This document shows, piece by piece, positions 37,556 through 46,022 of a stretch of 56,864 nucleotides of DNA (within the stretch, counting starts at the first letter, position 1; each line of letters opens with the position of its first letter). Below the pieces are notes generated by a model that saw nothing but the letters and a program-made list of their open reading frames with translations, was not told the DNA's origin and ran no database searches. The DNA lies in assembly GCF_024231755.1 (NCBI RefSeq), contig NZ_JAAEQH010000062.1:1-56864 (forward strand), read 5' to 3'. A program made the translations under genes and the position numbers. The stretch is from Neptuniibacter sp. GTDB taxonomy: Bacteria; Pseudomonadota; Gammaproteobacteria; Pseudomonadales; Balneatricaceae.

Positions 37556-39253
37556 GTGCCTGAATCACCTAATACAGACCGCATATTACAGGTCCACACA
37601 CAGAGCTTATGGATAGCCCGCTTACTGGGTCTGCCAGTGATATCAGAGAAGGGAATCCTACCCAATCCTCATGATTTAACAGCCCAACTGCATATGTTCG
37701 AGGAGCAATATAAGGGAAAAAACGAAACCCCGCTGACAAACTCACTGGCGGCTTACCTATACCGTGAGTCCCCTAACTTTGGTGATAAGTACAGTAAGTT
37801 GTTCTATGGAGAGGAACTAGCTTCATCAGATCCGTTTGCTGCACTAAACAAGAAAGATTGTGAACCAAACAGAGTCAAAGTAAGCACCTACACACTGTCA
37901 GATACCTGTAAAGAGGAATCTAATTACATCTACAACCATGATGCTATTCAGAAAATATGCCATGAAATAGCACCTGATTATCAAGAACTCCCAAGCGACA
38001 AAGTCCCATTATCTTTAATCCTCCCGGTGAACCTTCCTCAACAAATGATCGAAGATCAATGCCTCAAATGGGAAATTTTCACGTTAAATAAACAGTCACT
38101 CGACAATAGAACTGAGGCAGCCCCTCTCTGGCCTATACGTATTGCATATGCACTTCAAATAGCTGGCCTATCCTGGCTCTCCCCTGATAAAAACACTACT
38201 GCGGGGCGCATAATTCAAGCATTAGAACTACGTGAGCACTTTCAAAGCTGGCAAAACGATTACGGGGTGAGCAGCATTGGTGTAAATGTAGACAACGATC
38301 TACGTAAGATCGTGGCGGAAACGTTGAAAAAAACACATAGATCGTTGTCACCAGAGGCAAAGTTCTACCCTAAATGTTACCTCAACCATCACAGCCCACT
38401 CAGATCTATAAATATATTACAAAACCAACAAGGCAAAACTCACAACACTTCAAACGACCTGAAATCCATTCGAGAATCTCTAGTTAGAATTCTCAGGATG
38501 TACAGCGGAATCATCGTCAATATCGAACTACCGATAAGTAACTATCCAGGCTCTCCACACGATCTACCAACCCTAGTTTGCCCTCAAGAAATCTTCGACT
38601 TAATCCAAGCAAAGCGCCCTTTATCAGACACGAAGTTGAAAGATCCAGTAAGTAGGAAACGTCGTGATGACTTCACGAATGCAACTGATCAAAATAGGAT
38701 TTTTCAGGATAAAGAAGCATTTTCAGACCCACACCCAGATCAAGTTGACTGGTTAGAGTACTTTTATCAACAAGCCACTAAGTTACGTAGATATCTATTT
38801 AAAACATACAAAAAACCTAATAAACAGTTACCAGATCTCCTAAATCCAAATTCTCCGTACTTAAGCACCATAATGGGGAAGTTCTTCCTAGAAGATTCAT
38901 ACATAACAATCCCTACTGCGGATGGTGGGAAGGATTCATATCAATATTTAGCAGTCATGAAAGGGATAAACCATCACAGCGGTGAACCCAGGGTCCATTA
39001 TTGGTTAGAAATTAAAGGCTACATCATAGATTTTGCTATCAAAACCTATGATGAAAACGCCCCCGCTACGCTTGCTACCGCAAACTCACGCTGGCATGAA
39101 CAGTTCAAATCAGTAAGGAAACATAGAAACTTCGAGTCATTGGGCCTATCGGATGAAGAGTTAGAGTACACGGACAAAATAACCAAGAGAGCGAAGAAGT
39201 CCTTATTCCCCCCCGAGAAGAAAAAGGCAAAGACAACTAATATGAGTGAGTAG
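37556..39253 (+). CDS. Large unknown protein beside the pipolin-type integrase (565 aa)
   Basis: It is not recognised. It is divergent from the integrase with 104 bp between starts and begins with GTG. Residues about 150-240 (SDKVPLSLILPV, WEIFTL, WPIRIAYALQIAGLSWLSPD, RIIQALEL) and 320-345 (IVNIELP...LPTLVC) align with the 528-codon ORF at 51518, which is also divergent from an integrase. Near the C-terminus HYWLEIKGYIIDFA recalls His/Asp motifs of papain-like folds, but I see no matching catalytic cysteine. The tail is lysine-rich. No signal peptide or membrane helix is visible. Confidence 0.75.
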   Translation: MPESPNTDRILQVHTQSLWIARLLGLPVISEKGILPNPHDLTAQLHMFEEQYKGKNETPLTNSLAAYLYRESPNFGDKYSKLFYGEELASSDPFAALNKKDCEPNRVKVSTYTLSDTCKEESNYIYNHDAIQKICHEIAPDYQELPSDKVPLSLILPVNLPQQMIEDQCLKWEIFTLNKQSLDNRTEAAPLWPIRIAYALQIAGLSWLSPDKNTTAGRIIQALELREHFQSWQNDYGVSSIGVNVDNDLRKIVAETLKKTHRSLSPEAKFYPKCYLNHHSPLRSINILQNQQGKTHNTSNDLKSIRESLVRILRMYSGIIVNIELPISNYPGSPHDLPTLVCPQEIFDLIQAKRPLSDTKLKDPVSRKRRDDFTNATDQNRIFQDKEAFSDPHPDQVDWLEYFYQQATKLRRYLFKTYKKPNKQLPDLLNPNSPYLSTIMGKFFLEDSYITIPTADGGKDSYQYLAVMKGINHHSGEPRVHYWLEIKGYIIDFAIKTYDENAPATLATANSRWHEQFKSVRKHRNFESLGLSDEELEYTDKITKRAKKSLFPPEKKKAKTTNMSE

Positions 39254-39581
39254 TATATATGTGTTACCCATATACGCTTATCACACCATAAGAATAAACC
39301 TACAGAATCAAACAGTTACCTACATAACAACTGTCACAAGAGGCCCCTCCTGTGACGAAGTTAGCCTGTTAGAGGATTAAACAACATACAGGCAATGGAA
39401 GAACAGTTTTTTTCCTGATCATCTATCGGCTAAGGGAAGATAGGTAATAAATTGCCTGTGCGGATCCTGGTCTCAAACAACGACAAGCATCTCTATGAAG
39501 ATCCTAAAAAACCATTCCCATGAGTTATTTTCTCCCACCTTACATCCTAGTAAATCCCTTTAGATACAAAAGGTTACGATT
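39254..39581. other. Right-end flank of island 1
   Basis: No gene is present. CCTGTGCGGAT occurs at 39455-39465, 117 bp before the tRNA-Leu fragment. The same 11-mer is found 130 bp after that fragment (39768-39778) and after the intact tRNA (14283-14293), which suits integrase arm-binding sites of an attachment region. Confidence 0.5.
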
Positions 39582-39638
39582 GATTCAAAATCCCTTGCCT
39601 TCACGGGCGTGCCGGTTCGAGTCCGGCCGCTGGTACCA
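39582..39638 (+). pseudogene. Partial tRNA-Leu(CAA), 3' 57 nt (attachment-site copy)
   Basis: The sequence runs from the anticodon loop (GATTCAAAATCCCTT) to the CCA end and repeats 14097-14153. The 5' half of the tRNA is absent. It differs from the intact gene at four positions, all in the variable arm, which still pairs (GCCT/GGGC). It therefore seems to come from a different functional tRNA-Leu allele, not from a decayed copy. Confidence 0.9.
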
Positions 39639-39885
39639 TCCTCCTCAACCCTTTGAGGAACCAGAGAAAACCCTTGTATTACAAGGGCTCTGATAGAGAA
39701 GCGGAATCAAAAGATGGCCGCTTTTTTTGTGCCTAATTTTCACCTCCGGTCCATAACCCGAAAATTTCCTGTGCGGATTATGTGCGCAAAGATATCCAAT
39801 ACACTCCATTGCCCTACATCAATATTCACAACCTTTGTAAGAGCCAAGTTCGGGTTTACGGTCAAACGCAGGTAAATTTATCACT
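39582..39885 (+). repeat. Right copy of the island-boundary direct repeat
   Basis: This copy matches 14097-14400. It includes the CCCTTGTA/TACAAGGG hairpin, the terminator (near 39697-39727) and the CCTGTGCGGAT motif. The remaining 39886-40027 has no recognised feature. Because the DNA downstream of the tRNA is also repeated, a second related element probably begins here. Confidence 0.85.
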
Positions 39886-40027
39886 AAGCTCAAGCAGTCA
39901 AGCATGCTATCGCACTGCAGACCTTAGTTGTTTGGATTCCTACCAACCACACCGCGACTGTTTAATTTTGATTAACAGCGTGTTTTCAAGCGCTGTCTTT
40001 TGTACACGTAATAAATACAGCACGGAG

Positions 40028-40840
40028 TTAATATATGAAGTCTTTTACTGCTCTTGTGAATTCATCAGCTTTTTCTATTTGCACCCAATGACCACATTGT
40101 TCAAAGATTAATAGCTCTGAATTTGGTAGCGTTTTGTCTAAGTGCTTACTGCAGGTAATTGGTATCACCTGATCATTTATTCCGTGGACAAGAAGTGAAG
40201 GGCACGAGATGCTCATTAACTCTTCATCAGTTAGAGCCATAGCATCGATCCAGCGCTGGCGAGGGGCAGGAAACATAGCTGAGAAAGATTCCTGTACTCC
40301 TTCCCGAATACTTGCGTTATAACGTAATTCAGCAAGTTCATCTGTCACCAATTCACGGCTAAACGCGAAAATATCCAGTAAGTGACGCATGTTTGAAATT
40401 GAAGGTTGATAGCCCCATACCGCGTCCAAACCTTCTGTTAATGCAAACCTCGATCCCACACTGCCCATAAGAATAAGCCTCTTCACTCTATTTGGACACT
40501 GCTTTGCCAGGTGCAGCGCTAGAGCCCCACCGAACGAATTTCCAATCAGGCTGACTTGTGGTATTTCGAAATGATCCAGTATAGAAAGTAAGTGGTTAAC
40601 AAAAGCTGATAATTCAAATGGTTGATTAAGCTTTGAAGAGTATCCAAAGCCCACCATATCGGGTGCTAGCGTGTAGAAGTTTTGGGAAAGTTCGGGGAGT
40701 ACTTTACGCCAGTTTGCATATGCTGAAACCCCAGGGCCGGACCCATGGATCAGAAGAACCGGTTCCCCGTCACCGGAGAGATGAATATTGGTTTCAATGC
40801 CATTAATACTTACTATGTGTCCGATTTCGGGGTTATCCAT
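40028..40840 (-). CDS. Meta-cleavage product hydrolase (alpha/beta hydrolase, DmpD/TodF type)
   Basis: The 270-residue alpha/beta hydrolase has oxyanion-hole region LLIHGSGPGVSAYANWR, nucleophile elbow GNSFGGALALHLA (Ser), acid Asp in HGINDQVIPI and His in CGHWVQIEKADEF. The HGSGPG...NWR pattern is characteristic of enzymes that hydrolyse ring-fission products such as 2-hydroxymuconic semialdehyde. Its ATG overlaps the regulator's stop codon (TAATG). No extradiol dioxygenase is present in the window. Confidence 0.88.
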   Translation of the reverse strand: MDNPEIGHIVSINGIETNIHLSGDGEPVLLIHGSGPGVSAYANWRKVLPELSQNFYTLAPDMVGFGYSSKLNQPFELSAFVNHLLSILDHFEIPQVSLIGNSFGGALALHLAKQCPNRVKRLILMGSVGSRFALTEGLDAVWGYQPSISNMRHLLDIFAFSRELVTDELAELRYNASIREGVQESFSAMFPAPRQRWIDAMALTDEELMSISCPSLLVHGINDQVIPITCSKHLDKTLPNSELLIFEQCGHWVQIEKADEFTRAVKDFIY

Positions 40841-42468
40841 TACTTAATCCTATATTTTAAAATTCGGTAATCCAATTGAGATCGAGACATACCCAAATCT
40901 TTTGCAGATTGGCTTTTATTTCCGTTGTTCTGTTGAAGTGTTGAACTGATTAGATCGTTAATAACACGGTCTAACTTAGTGCCACTCTGGCTAAGCTGTT
41001 TGATACATTGCTCATAGCTTAATTGTTGAACTGAGTCATGTTGCTCCAAACTTACCAACTGCTCTTGTACTTCTTGCATAGTAATGTCGTCATTGCCTGA
41101 GAGAATGACTAACCTTTCGATAATATTCTTAAGTTCTCGGATATTCCCTGGCCAGCTCTGTTGCTCAAGAAGCTTCATGGCAGAGTCCGTTAACCTTATA
41201 CCTGGCTTGTGATACTTAACCCTGTAATGCCTCAGAAATAGTTCAGATAGAGGATGTATATCACTTTTACGTTCTCTTAAAGGAGGAATAACCAATGGGA
41301 TCGTCATTAATCTGTAATAGAGATCTTCACGAAAAAGTTTTTGTTCCACCAGTTCTAAAAGGTTTTTATGGGTAGCGGCAATAATACGGACATCAATAGA
41401 TATAGGTACTGAACCGCCAAGACGCTCAACCTCCCCTTCCTGTATCACCCTTAAAAGCTTTGCTTGTGCGTTAGGGCTTAGTTCGGCGATCTCATCTAGA
41501 AAAATGGTTCCGTTATGGGCTCTCTCGAATTTGCCAATACGGGTTGATGTAGCACCTGTATAGGCTCCTTTTTCGACACCAAACAATTCTGATTCGATCA
41601 ACCCTTCTGGTAACGCAGAGCAATTGATACTGATAAGAGGGGCATTGGAACGTTGTGATTTAGAATGTAAGCGACGAGCAACAAGTTCCTTTCCGACACC
41701 AGTCTCTCCTAAAACCATTACAGAAGCAGCGGTTGGGGCCACTCTATCAACCATTTCAATAGACTCTTTTATAAGCGCGCTATTTCCAATTATTTCGTTA
41801 AATGAAAAACTAAAGTTTTCTGTGTTGATATTATCTAGTCGGGTTTGCAGCCAGTTGATTTGATCCGAAATACAGTGGGTTTCAAAATCAGCCAGATTGA
41901 CTTCATTTTCATCCCATTCAGAGAGCGGCTTCCCTACAATTGTACAAACATCATCTCCCGCTCCGGAGCATGTAGTTTCCTTAAAGTAGATAAAATCATT
42001 CACTAAAGTTGAACAAAAACCCATGGCATAACCGAGTTGCATCCAACACGTTGGTTCGTCGGCTACCCCATTGGCTTTCAGCGAAACCTCTGCTTCATAA
42101 GAGTTTTTCCATAGAAAGGAGCCTTTGATATAACCTTTATTAATATCTATTTCCATCTCTAGCGGTTCAACAACCACAAGACCTTCAATAGCATGTAATT
42201 CCGGGCCCAGCGAGAATAATTCTAAATCAGTAAGATTTTCCCTTTCTTGCAGAGCAACTTCAGCATCATGGCAACCGGAGGCAAACCCCATTCTTTTAAA
42301 CAACCCTCTGGCTGTTTTAACTCCCAGAGAATGGACAAGCTCTTCACGCAACCCATAAAAGGCAGTGTCATGCAGCATGATCATTCTGAAACGGTTATGC
42401 AGGATAGTTCCACGATCAAGATCATGGGTAATTTTATTTCGTAGTTCTTCGAGGTACTTCTTATGCAT
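40840..42468 (-). CDS. Sigma54-dependent activator of aromatic catabolism (DmpR/XylR type)
   Basis: The 542-residue protein has an N-terminal XylR_N sensor and V4R domain (about 1-185, including the cysteine-rich ETTCSGAGDDVCTIVG), a linker, an AAA+ domain with Walker A GETGVGKE, the sigma54-contact loop GAYTGA and Walker B GTIFLDEIAEL, and a C-terminal Fis-type HTH (NKSQSAKDLGMSRSQLDYRI). In this family an aromatic effector relieves repression by the sensor domain. A sigma54 promoter and an upstream inverted repeat at 44506-44612 are its likely targets. ATG42468 is preferred over the in-frame GTG upstream. Confidence 0.92.
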   Translation of the reverse strand: MHKKYLEELRNKITHDLDRGTILHNRFRMIMLHDTAFYGLREELVHSLGVKTARGLFKRMGFASGCHDAEVALQERENLTDLELFSLGPELHAIEGLVVVEPLEMEIDINKGYIKGSFLWKNSYEAEVSLKANGVADEPTCWMQLGYAMGFCSTLVNDFIYFKETTCSGAGDDVCTIVGKPLSEWDENEVNLADFETHCISDQINWLQTRLDNINTENFSFSFNEIIGNSALIKESIEMVDRVAPTAASVMVLGETGVGKELVARRLHSKSQRSNAPLISINCSALPEGLIESELFGVEKGAYTGATSTRIGKFERAHNGTIFLDEIAELSPNAQAKLLRVIQEGEVERLGGSVPISIDVRIIAATHKNLLELVEQKLFREDLYYRLMTIPLVIPPLRERKSDIHPLSELFLRHYRVKYHKPGIRLTDSAMKLLEQQSWPGNIRELKNIIERLVILSGNDDITMQEVQEQLVSLEQHDSVQQLSYEQCIKQLSQSGTKLDRVINDLISSTLQQNNGNKSQSAKDLGMSRSQLDYRILKYRIK

Positions 42469-42515
42469 AACCGTTCCAAAGATAAGCACATATAGAGTGC
42501 GGCAGTTATTATAAA

Positions 42516-43997
42516 TTAACTATTTTCTTTCCATATTTTAAGATCTTCTGAATCATTAATATCTCCACCAGCCCCTGTTGGAATCTTGAAATAGTTCTCT
42601 ACTGTATCAGCCAGGTCAGCGCCCATATTGCCTTGTAAAACCTGGTTAACCGGCAACCAAGCCTGTACATATTTTTCCGGTTCGTGCTCAAAGATATCTT
42701 TACATCCGTCCGAACAGAAATGATAGTTTTCTTCGTTATATGTGATCTGACGGTAAGAAGTTTGAGTTGGGTTATCCATCTCTGTGAATATCATTGGTAA
42801 CTGACACACCTGACACAATTGAGGAAGACCGGAAGTAAAGTAACGTTTACCTTCAGCCTCCATCTTCTTCGCCATTTCCCAACGGGGTCGATAGTATTTA
42901 TCAAAGGTCTCAGGGTATTTCTCTGACAACCAATCTAACTCTTCATCAGTCGGTATCCATGTGTGGAATCCTGTCGCATGACCATACTGGTAAAAGGTCC
43001 ACCATGCCTGGTGACTGACATGCTGTTTTTCTTTCTCAATAAGATCAGCATATTTAGGAGGTTTGATACCATATCGAGCTAAATCTTTAAAAAGCGCGCC
43101 CCCCGCTTCTTCATAATAAACCTCCCATGCTTCAGCCCAACTCATAACCTTTTTCGGCAGCATATAATCCATCATCATAGCTACTACAGTCAGTAATCGG
43201 GTACCTCTCCAAAACCATTTATCCAGAATTCTCTGTACAATCGGGACATTGTCTTCATGCTGTTCTAAGAGGAACTTGATAACTTCTAAACCGAGCGTCA
43301 TGTGACGCGCTTCATCAGACTGAGCCGAGAAACCGAAGGTAACAGTAGCCATATCCGAGTTATGTGCTGCCCCTGACATAAAGGGAACGAACAAAAGATT
43401 GGTGAGAACGTACTCAAAGGAAAAGCCTACGGCTAACAAAAACTCAAAGGGACCTGACGTTCTCGCATCGTGAAAGAATGATACCGGCACGGATAAGTAC
43501 CAGGTTCTATCCTGCATGTCTGCAAAATTTGAAAAACCATTAAAGTGTTTATTGTAATGGCTCATCGCGTGTATTTGAGTCTGCACATGACGTAGCTCAT
43601 CAATAGCTTGCATCTGACATGCAACCCGAGCACCGACACCTGAAAGCTGTCTACCCGCATGAGCGAAACCAATACCCGCTTGATATTCCTGAGGTGAAAT
43701 AGCGGTCAAAAAGATTTTAATCGCATTCAAATACCGGGGATCAGAAACACTAAGCTGGGAATTATTTTGCGCAAAAGCATCTAATATTGCATATAGTTTC
43801 TTTTCTTTCTCTGCTTGGTATTTCCAATATGTATCCATTGTCAGTTTGAAGGGGTCTTCCCATTTATCCCAATCAACTATTTTAAGGCCTTCGAACTCTT
43901 CATAGGGAAAAGCTTCTTTTTTATCCTCATAGCTGTATTCCCAATCCAGATCACGGGTTAAAAGACGATACTTTTCCTTCGACGAAAGTTTTTTCAT
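42516..43997 (-). CDS. dmpN: Phenol hydroxylase large (P3) oxygenase subunit
   Basis: The protein (about 493 aa) starts MKKLSSKEKYRLLTRDLDWEY and matches the DmpN-type alpha subunit of soluble diiron phenol monooxygenases over its length. The iron-binding ExxH pairs are in DELRHVQ and SDEARHM. A C-terminal YHS-like cysteine domain (CQVC...CSDGCKDIFEHEPEKY) is present. It would hydroxylate phenol to catechol, but needs P0, P1, P2 and reductase partners, none of which is in the window. An in-frame extension to 44078 is not supported. Confidence 0.88.
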   Translation of the reverse strand: MKKLSSKEKYRLLTRDLDWEYSYEDKKEAFPYEEFEGLKIVDWDKWEDPFKLTMDTYWKYQAEKEKKLYAILDAFAQNNSQLSVSDPRYLNAIKIFLTAISPQEYQAGIGFAHAGRQLSGVGARVACQMQAIDELRHVQTQIHAMSHYNKHFNGFSNFADMQDRTWYLSVPVSFFHDARTSGPFEFLLAVGFSFEYVLTNLLFVPFMSGAAHNSDMATVTFGFSAQSDEARHMTLGLEVIKFLLEQHEDNVPIVQRILDKWFWRGTRLLTVVAMMMDYMLPKKVMSWAEAWEVYYEEAGGALFKDLARYGIKPPKYADLIEKEKQHVSHQAWWTFYQYGHATGFHTWIPTDEELDWLSEKYPETFDKYYRPRWEMAKKMEAEGKRYFTSGLPQLCQVCQLPMIFTEMDNPTQTSYRQITYNEENYHFCSDGCKDIFEHEPEKYVQAWLPVNQVLQGNMGADLADTVENYFKIPTGAGGDINDSEDLKIWKENS

Positions 43998-44007
43998 GAT
44001 TTTTACC

Positions 44008-44469
44008 TTAATGAATTTTATTTTTATTTCCTGGTAGCGCTGAGTCGCTGAACATAGCCTTTGAAAGGTTGTACTCAATCTCCCTTACCAAACCTGATAG
44101 GTGATAATCTGGATCGACTTGCTTCAAAATTTTTATCAAGGGCATCAGAGCTTGTTGCAAATCGCCTGTGTTGTAACAATGAAGCGTCTCGACTGTTTTT
44201 CTGAATGACTGGAATTGCTCATTCTGCTGCCAGTCGTTTTTAGCGTCCGCTATTCGGAGTAAGGAAGTGGATTCTTTATCGTTTCTTATGAAATGTTTTG
44301 TTATCTCTGACGATAGCTCTATCAACAAAAACGATGTTTCACTCAGAACAGCTTTATCCTGCTCTGATAGAGCTTTGCATGAATGGTCTCTTAATATTTT
44401 TGAAAAACCATAGAAGAAATGCCTCATGGGCAGGGAGCAAAGTAAATCTTGATCAGTTGGTAGTATCAT
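44008..44469 (-). CDS. Unknown protein upstream of the phenol hydroxylase subunit (153 aa)
   Basis: It is not recognised. It is helical, with FFYGFSKILRDHSCKALSEQ and YNTGDLQQALMPLIKILKQV. It is the first gene behind the predicted sigma54 promoter, 10 bp before dmpN. I do not see convincing similarity to the DmpK, DmpL or DmpM subunits that normally precede DmpN. ATG44469 is chosen because the TTG at 44496 would lie at the predicted transcription start. Confidence 0.55.
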   Translation of the reverse strand: MILPTDQDLLCSLPMRHFFYGFSKILRDHSCKALSEQDKAVLSETSFLLIELSSEITKHFIRNDKESTSLLRIADAKNDWQQNEQFQSFRKTVETLHCYNTGDLQQALMPLIKILKQVDPDYHLSGLVREIEYNLSKAMFSDSALPGNKNKIH

Positions 44470-44505
44470 CAGCGCCGCCGGTAATTGACTAGTCAATCTT
44501 TACTA

Positions 44506-44521
44506 AGCACCAGCCATGCCA
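44506..44521 (-). promoter_or_regulatory. Sigma54 (-24/-12) promoter
   Basis: On the minus strand TGGCATGGCTGGTGCT has GG and GC at the exact 10-bp spacing and one mismatch to TGGCAYR-N4-TTGCW. It drives the unknown gene and dmpN and fits the adjoining sigma54-dependent activator. Confidence 0.75.
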
Positions 44522-44590
44522 AATTTCAACCAATTGATATATAAGGATAATATTTCGTATTTATTTATATATATGTAGATGGTTCAGAAA

Positions 44591-44612
44591 ATTTGATCAT
44601 GTTTAATCAAAT
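44591..44612. promoter_or_regulatory. Putative upstream activating sequence for the DmpR-like activator
   Basis: ATTTGAT and ATCAAAT form 7-bp perfect arms of an inverted repeat about 80 bp upstream of the -24 box. Size, TTGATC-like half-sites and distance resemble DmpR/XylR binding sites. A smaller TCAA/TTGA repeat lies at 44527-44538. Confidence 0.6.
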
Positions 44613-44770
44613 GCTCTAACTAAAGTAATTAATCTTTACTCGGATAAAATAGACATAGGCGCCGCCATTGATACATACGCTTTCGGCACTTTTCTCCAGT
44701 CTCTGAATACCGCAATAAACTGCTGAATAACTTTATATAACATCTCCGGATATCCACTTCCGGAGGTTTC

Positions 44771-45952
44771 ATGAATACGAAATTCAAGTTCACTGATGCC
44801 CGTATCAGGGCTTTACCCACTAACCCACCAACCTCTAAAAGCACTGAACTGGAGTTCTCTGATACAGAGATCACTGGTCTGAAGTGCCTCTCCAGCAAGA
44901 AAGCTGGGAGTAAACGCTTTCTTCTGCGATATGTTTTTCAATCCAGAAAACGCAGCATCTCTTTAGGTAGATTCCCTGACATTAATGTGGCGACAGCTCG
45001 TAAAGCTGCGCAACGCTACAGGGCAATGCTTGCAGAAGGGGTTGACCCTAAAGCAGAGAAAGAAGAGGTCAGTAATCACCCGACTGTTTCAGAGTTCTTC
45101 TGGAATACCTACCTGCCCTACCAGAAGAAACACACGCGATCCTGGAAGCATGAAATCACACGTTTCAGCCGACATGCTGAACCTCGATTCGGCCATATGC
45201 TCTTTAAAGACCTGAAGGCTTCTCATGTTCTGCAGCTTCAGCTTGATCTCAACTCTGCCAACTCTCACAGGAAAGCTTTAGCTCCTGCCACCTGCAATCG
45301 AGTAATAGCTGTTTTGAAGTGTATGGGGCAACTGGCACTTCGCATGGATGTTATCGATAGCAATGAAGCTATGAAGGTGAAACAACTCAGGGAGAACAAC
45401 ATCCGAATGCGTTTTCTGGATGCTAAAGAGTTGAAAGCTGTGATAACTGAGGCTCGCTGTTACCCCAATAAGCAGATTGGCGGCATTATCGCCTTACTTG
45501 CTGTCACTGGATGCAGAAGTGGAGAGCTCAGATTAGCCAAGCATGAGCACCTGGATAAGCACAATCAGATTCTCTATCTACCGATGACTAAGAACGGCCA
45601 AAGCCGTGAAGTTTATCTCTCAGATCTAGCTATGGAGATTATTAACGAGACACCGCTGGTACCGGGCAACCCTTACCTGTTTGCTGGTCGAGTACCTGGC
45701 AATCCAATCTCCAGCTTCCGCATCGCCTTTTTGAAAGTATTAAAGAATGCAGGCATTAAAGACTTTGAAGGCTTAGTTCCGCATCATCTCAGACATTCTG
45801 TAGCTTCGTGTTTGGTGTCATCTGGTAAATCTCTGATCGATGTTCAATACCAACTGGGGCACCTCTGTATTCAATCGTCTGCCAGATACAGTAAGCAAAC
45901 CGTTGAAAGGCAGAGAAATGTCAGCGATGCCTTCAGCGAGCTCGTGCGTTAA
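44771..45952 (+). CDS. Tyrosine recombinase (integrase) of module B
   Basis: The 393-residue integrase differs from that at 16138 by about a dozen residues, and many nucleotide changes are synonymous, so both copies have been kept functional. The catalytic residues GCRSGELR, HHLRHS, LGH and ARYSKQT are intact. It has the same CCGGAGG ribosome site and a downstream terminator. Confidence 0.93.
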   Translation: MNTKFKFTDARIRALPTNPPTSKSTELEFSDTEITGLKCLSSKKAGSKRFLLRYVFQSRKRSISLGRFPDINVATARKAAQRYRAMLAEGVDPKAEKEEVSNHPTVSEFFWNTYLPYQKKHTRSWKHEITRFSRHAEPRFGHMLFKDLKASHVLQLQLDLNSANSHRKALAPATCNRVIAVLKCMGQLALRMDVIDSNEAMKVKQLRENNIRMRFLDAKELKAVITEARCYPNKQIGGIIALLAVTGCRSGELRLAKHEHLDKHNQILYLPMTKNGQSREVYLSDLAMEIINETPLVPGNPYLFAGRVPGNPISSFRIAFLKVLKNAGIKDFEGLVPHHLRHSVASCLVSSGKSLIDVQYQLGHLCIQSSARYSKQTVERQRNVSDAFSELVR

Positions 45953-45974
45953 CCATCAACCAATCATAACTAAG

Positions 45975-46006
45975 GGCCTTACCTGTTTCGGGTAAGGCCT
46001 TTTTTA
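45975..46006 (+). terminator. Rho-independent terminator of integrase B
   Basis: A GGCCTTACC/GGTAAGGCC stem is followed by a T-run. It is the counterpart of 17342-17372. Confidence 0.9.
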
Positions 46007-46022
46007 TTGTCTGGAGAACACC

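Larger units (their letters stand above)
14154..39638. mobile_element. Genomic island in tRNA-Leu(CAA) with pipolin-like right end and ectoine cargo
   Basis: The island is bounded by the intact tRNA-Leu 3' end and the partial tRNA-Leu copy ending at 39638. It is about 25.5 kb long. It contains two tyrosine recombinases, a plasmid-like ParA/helicase module, a family B polymerase block and metabolic cargo (ectABCD-ask, ectR, a chemoreceptor-like gene). The boundary repeat is directly visible. Treating all genes between the repeats as one element is an inference, because tRNA sites often gather several elements in succession. Confidence 0.75.

Noticed and set aside
44008..44469. Reading this gene as phenol hydroxylase P1 (DmpL)
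   Set aside because: The length (153 aa against about 330) and sequence do not match what I know of DmpL, and no ferritin-like motifs are visible.
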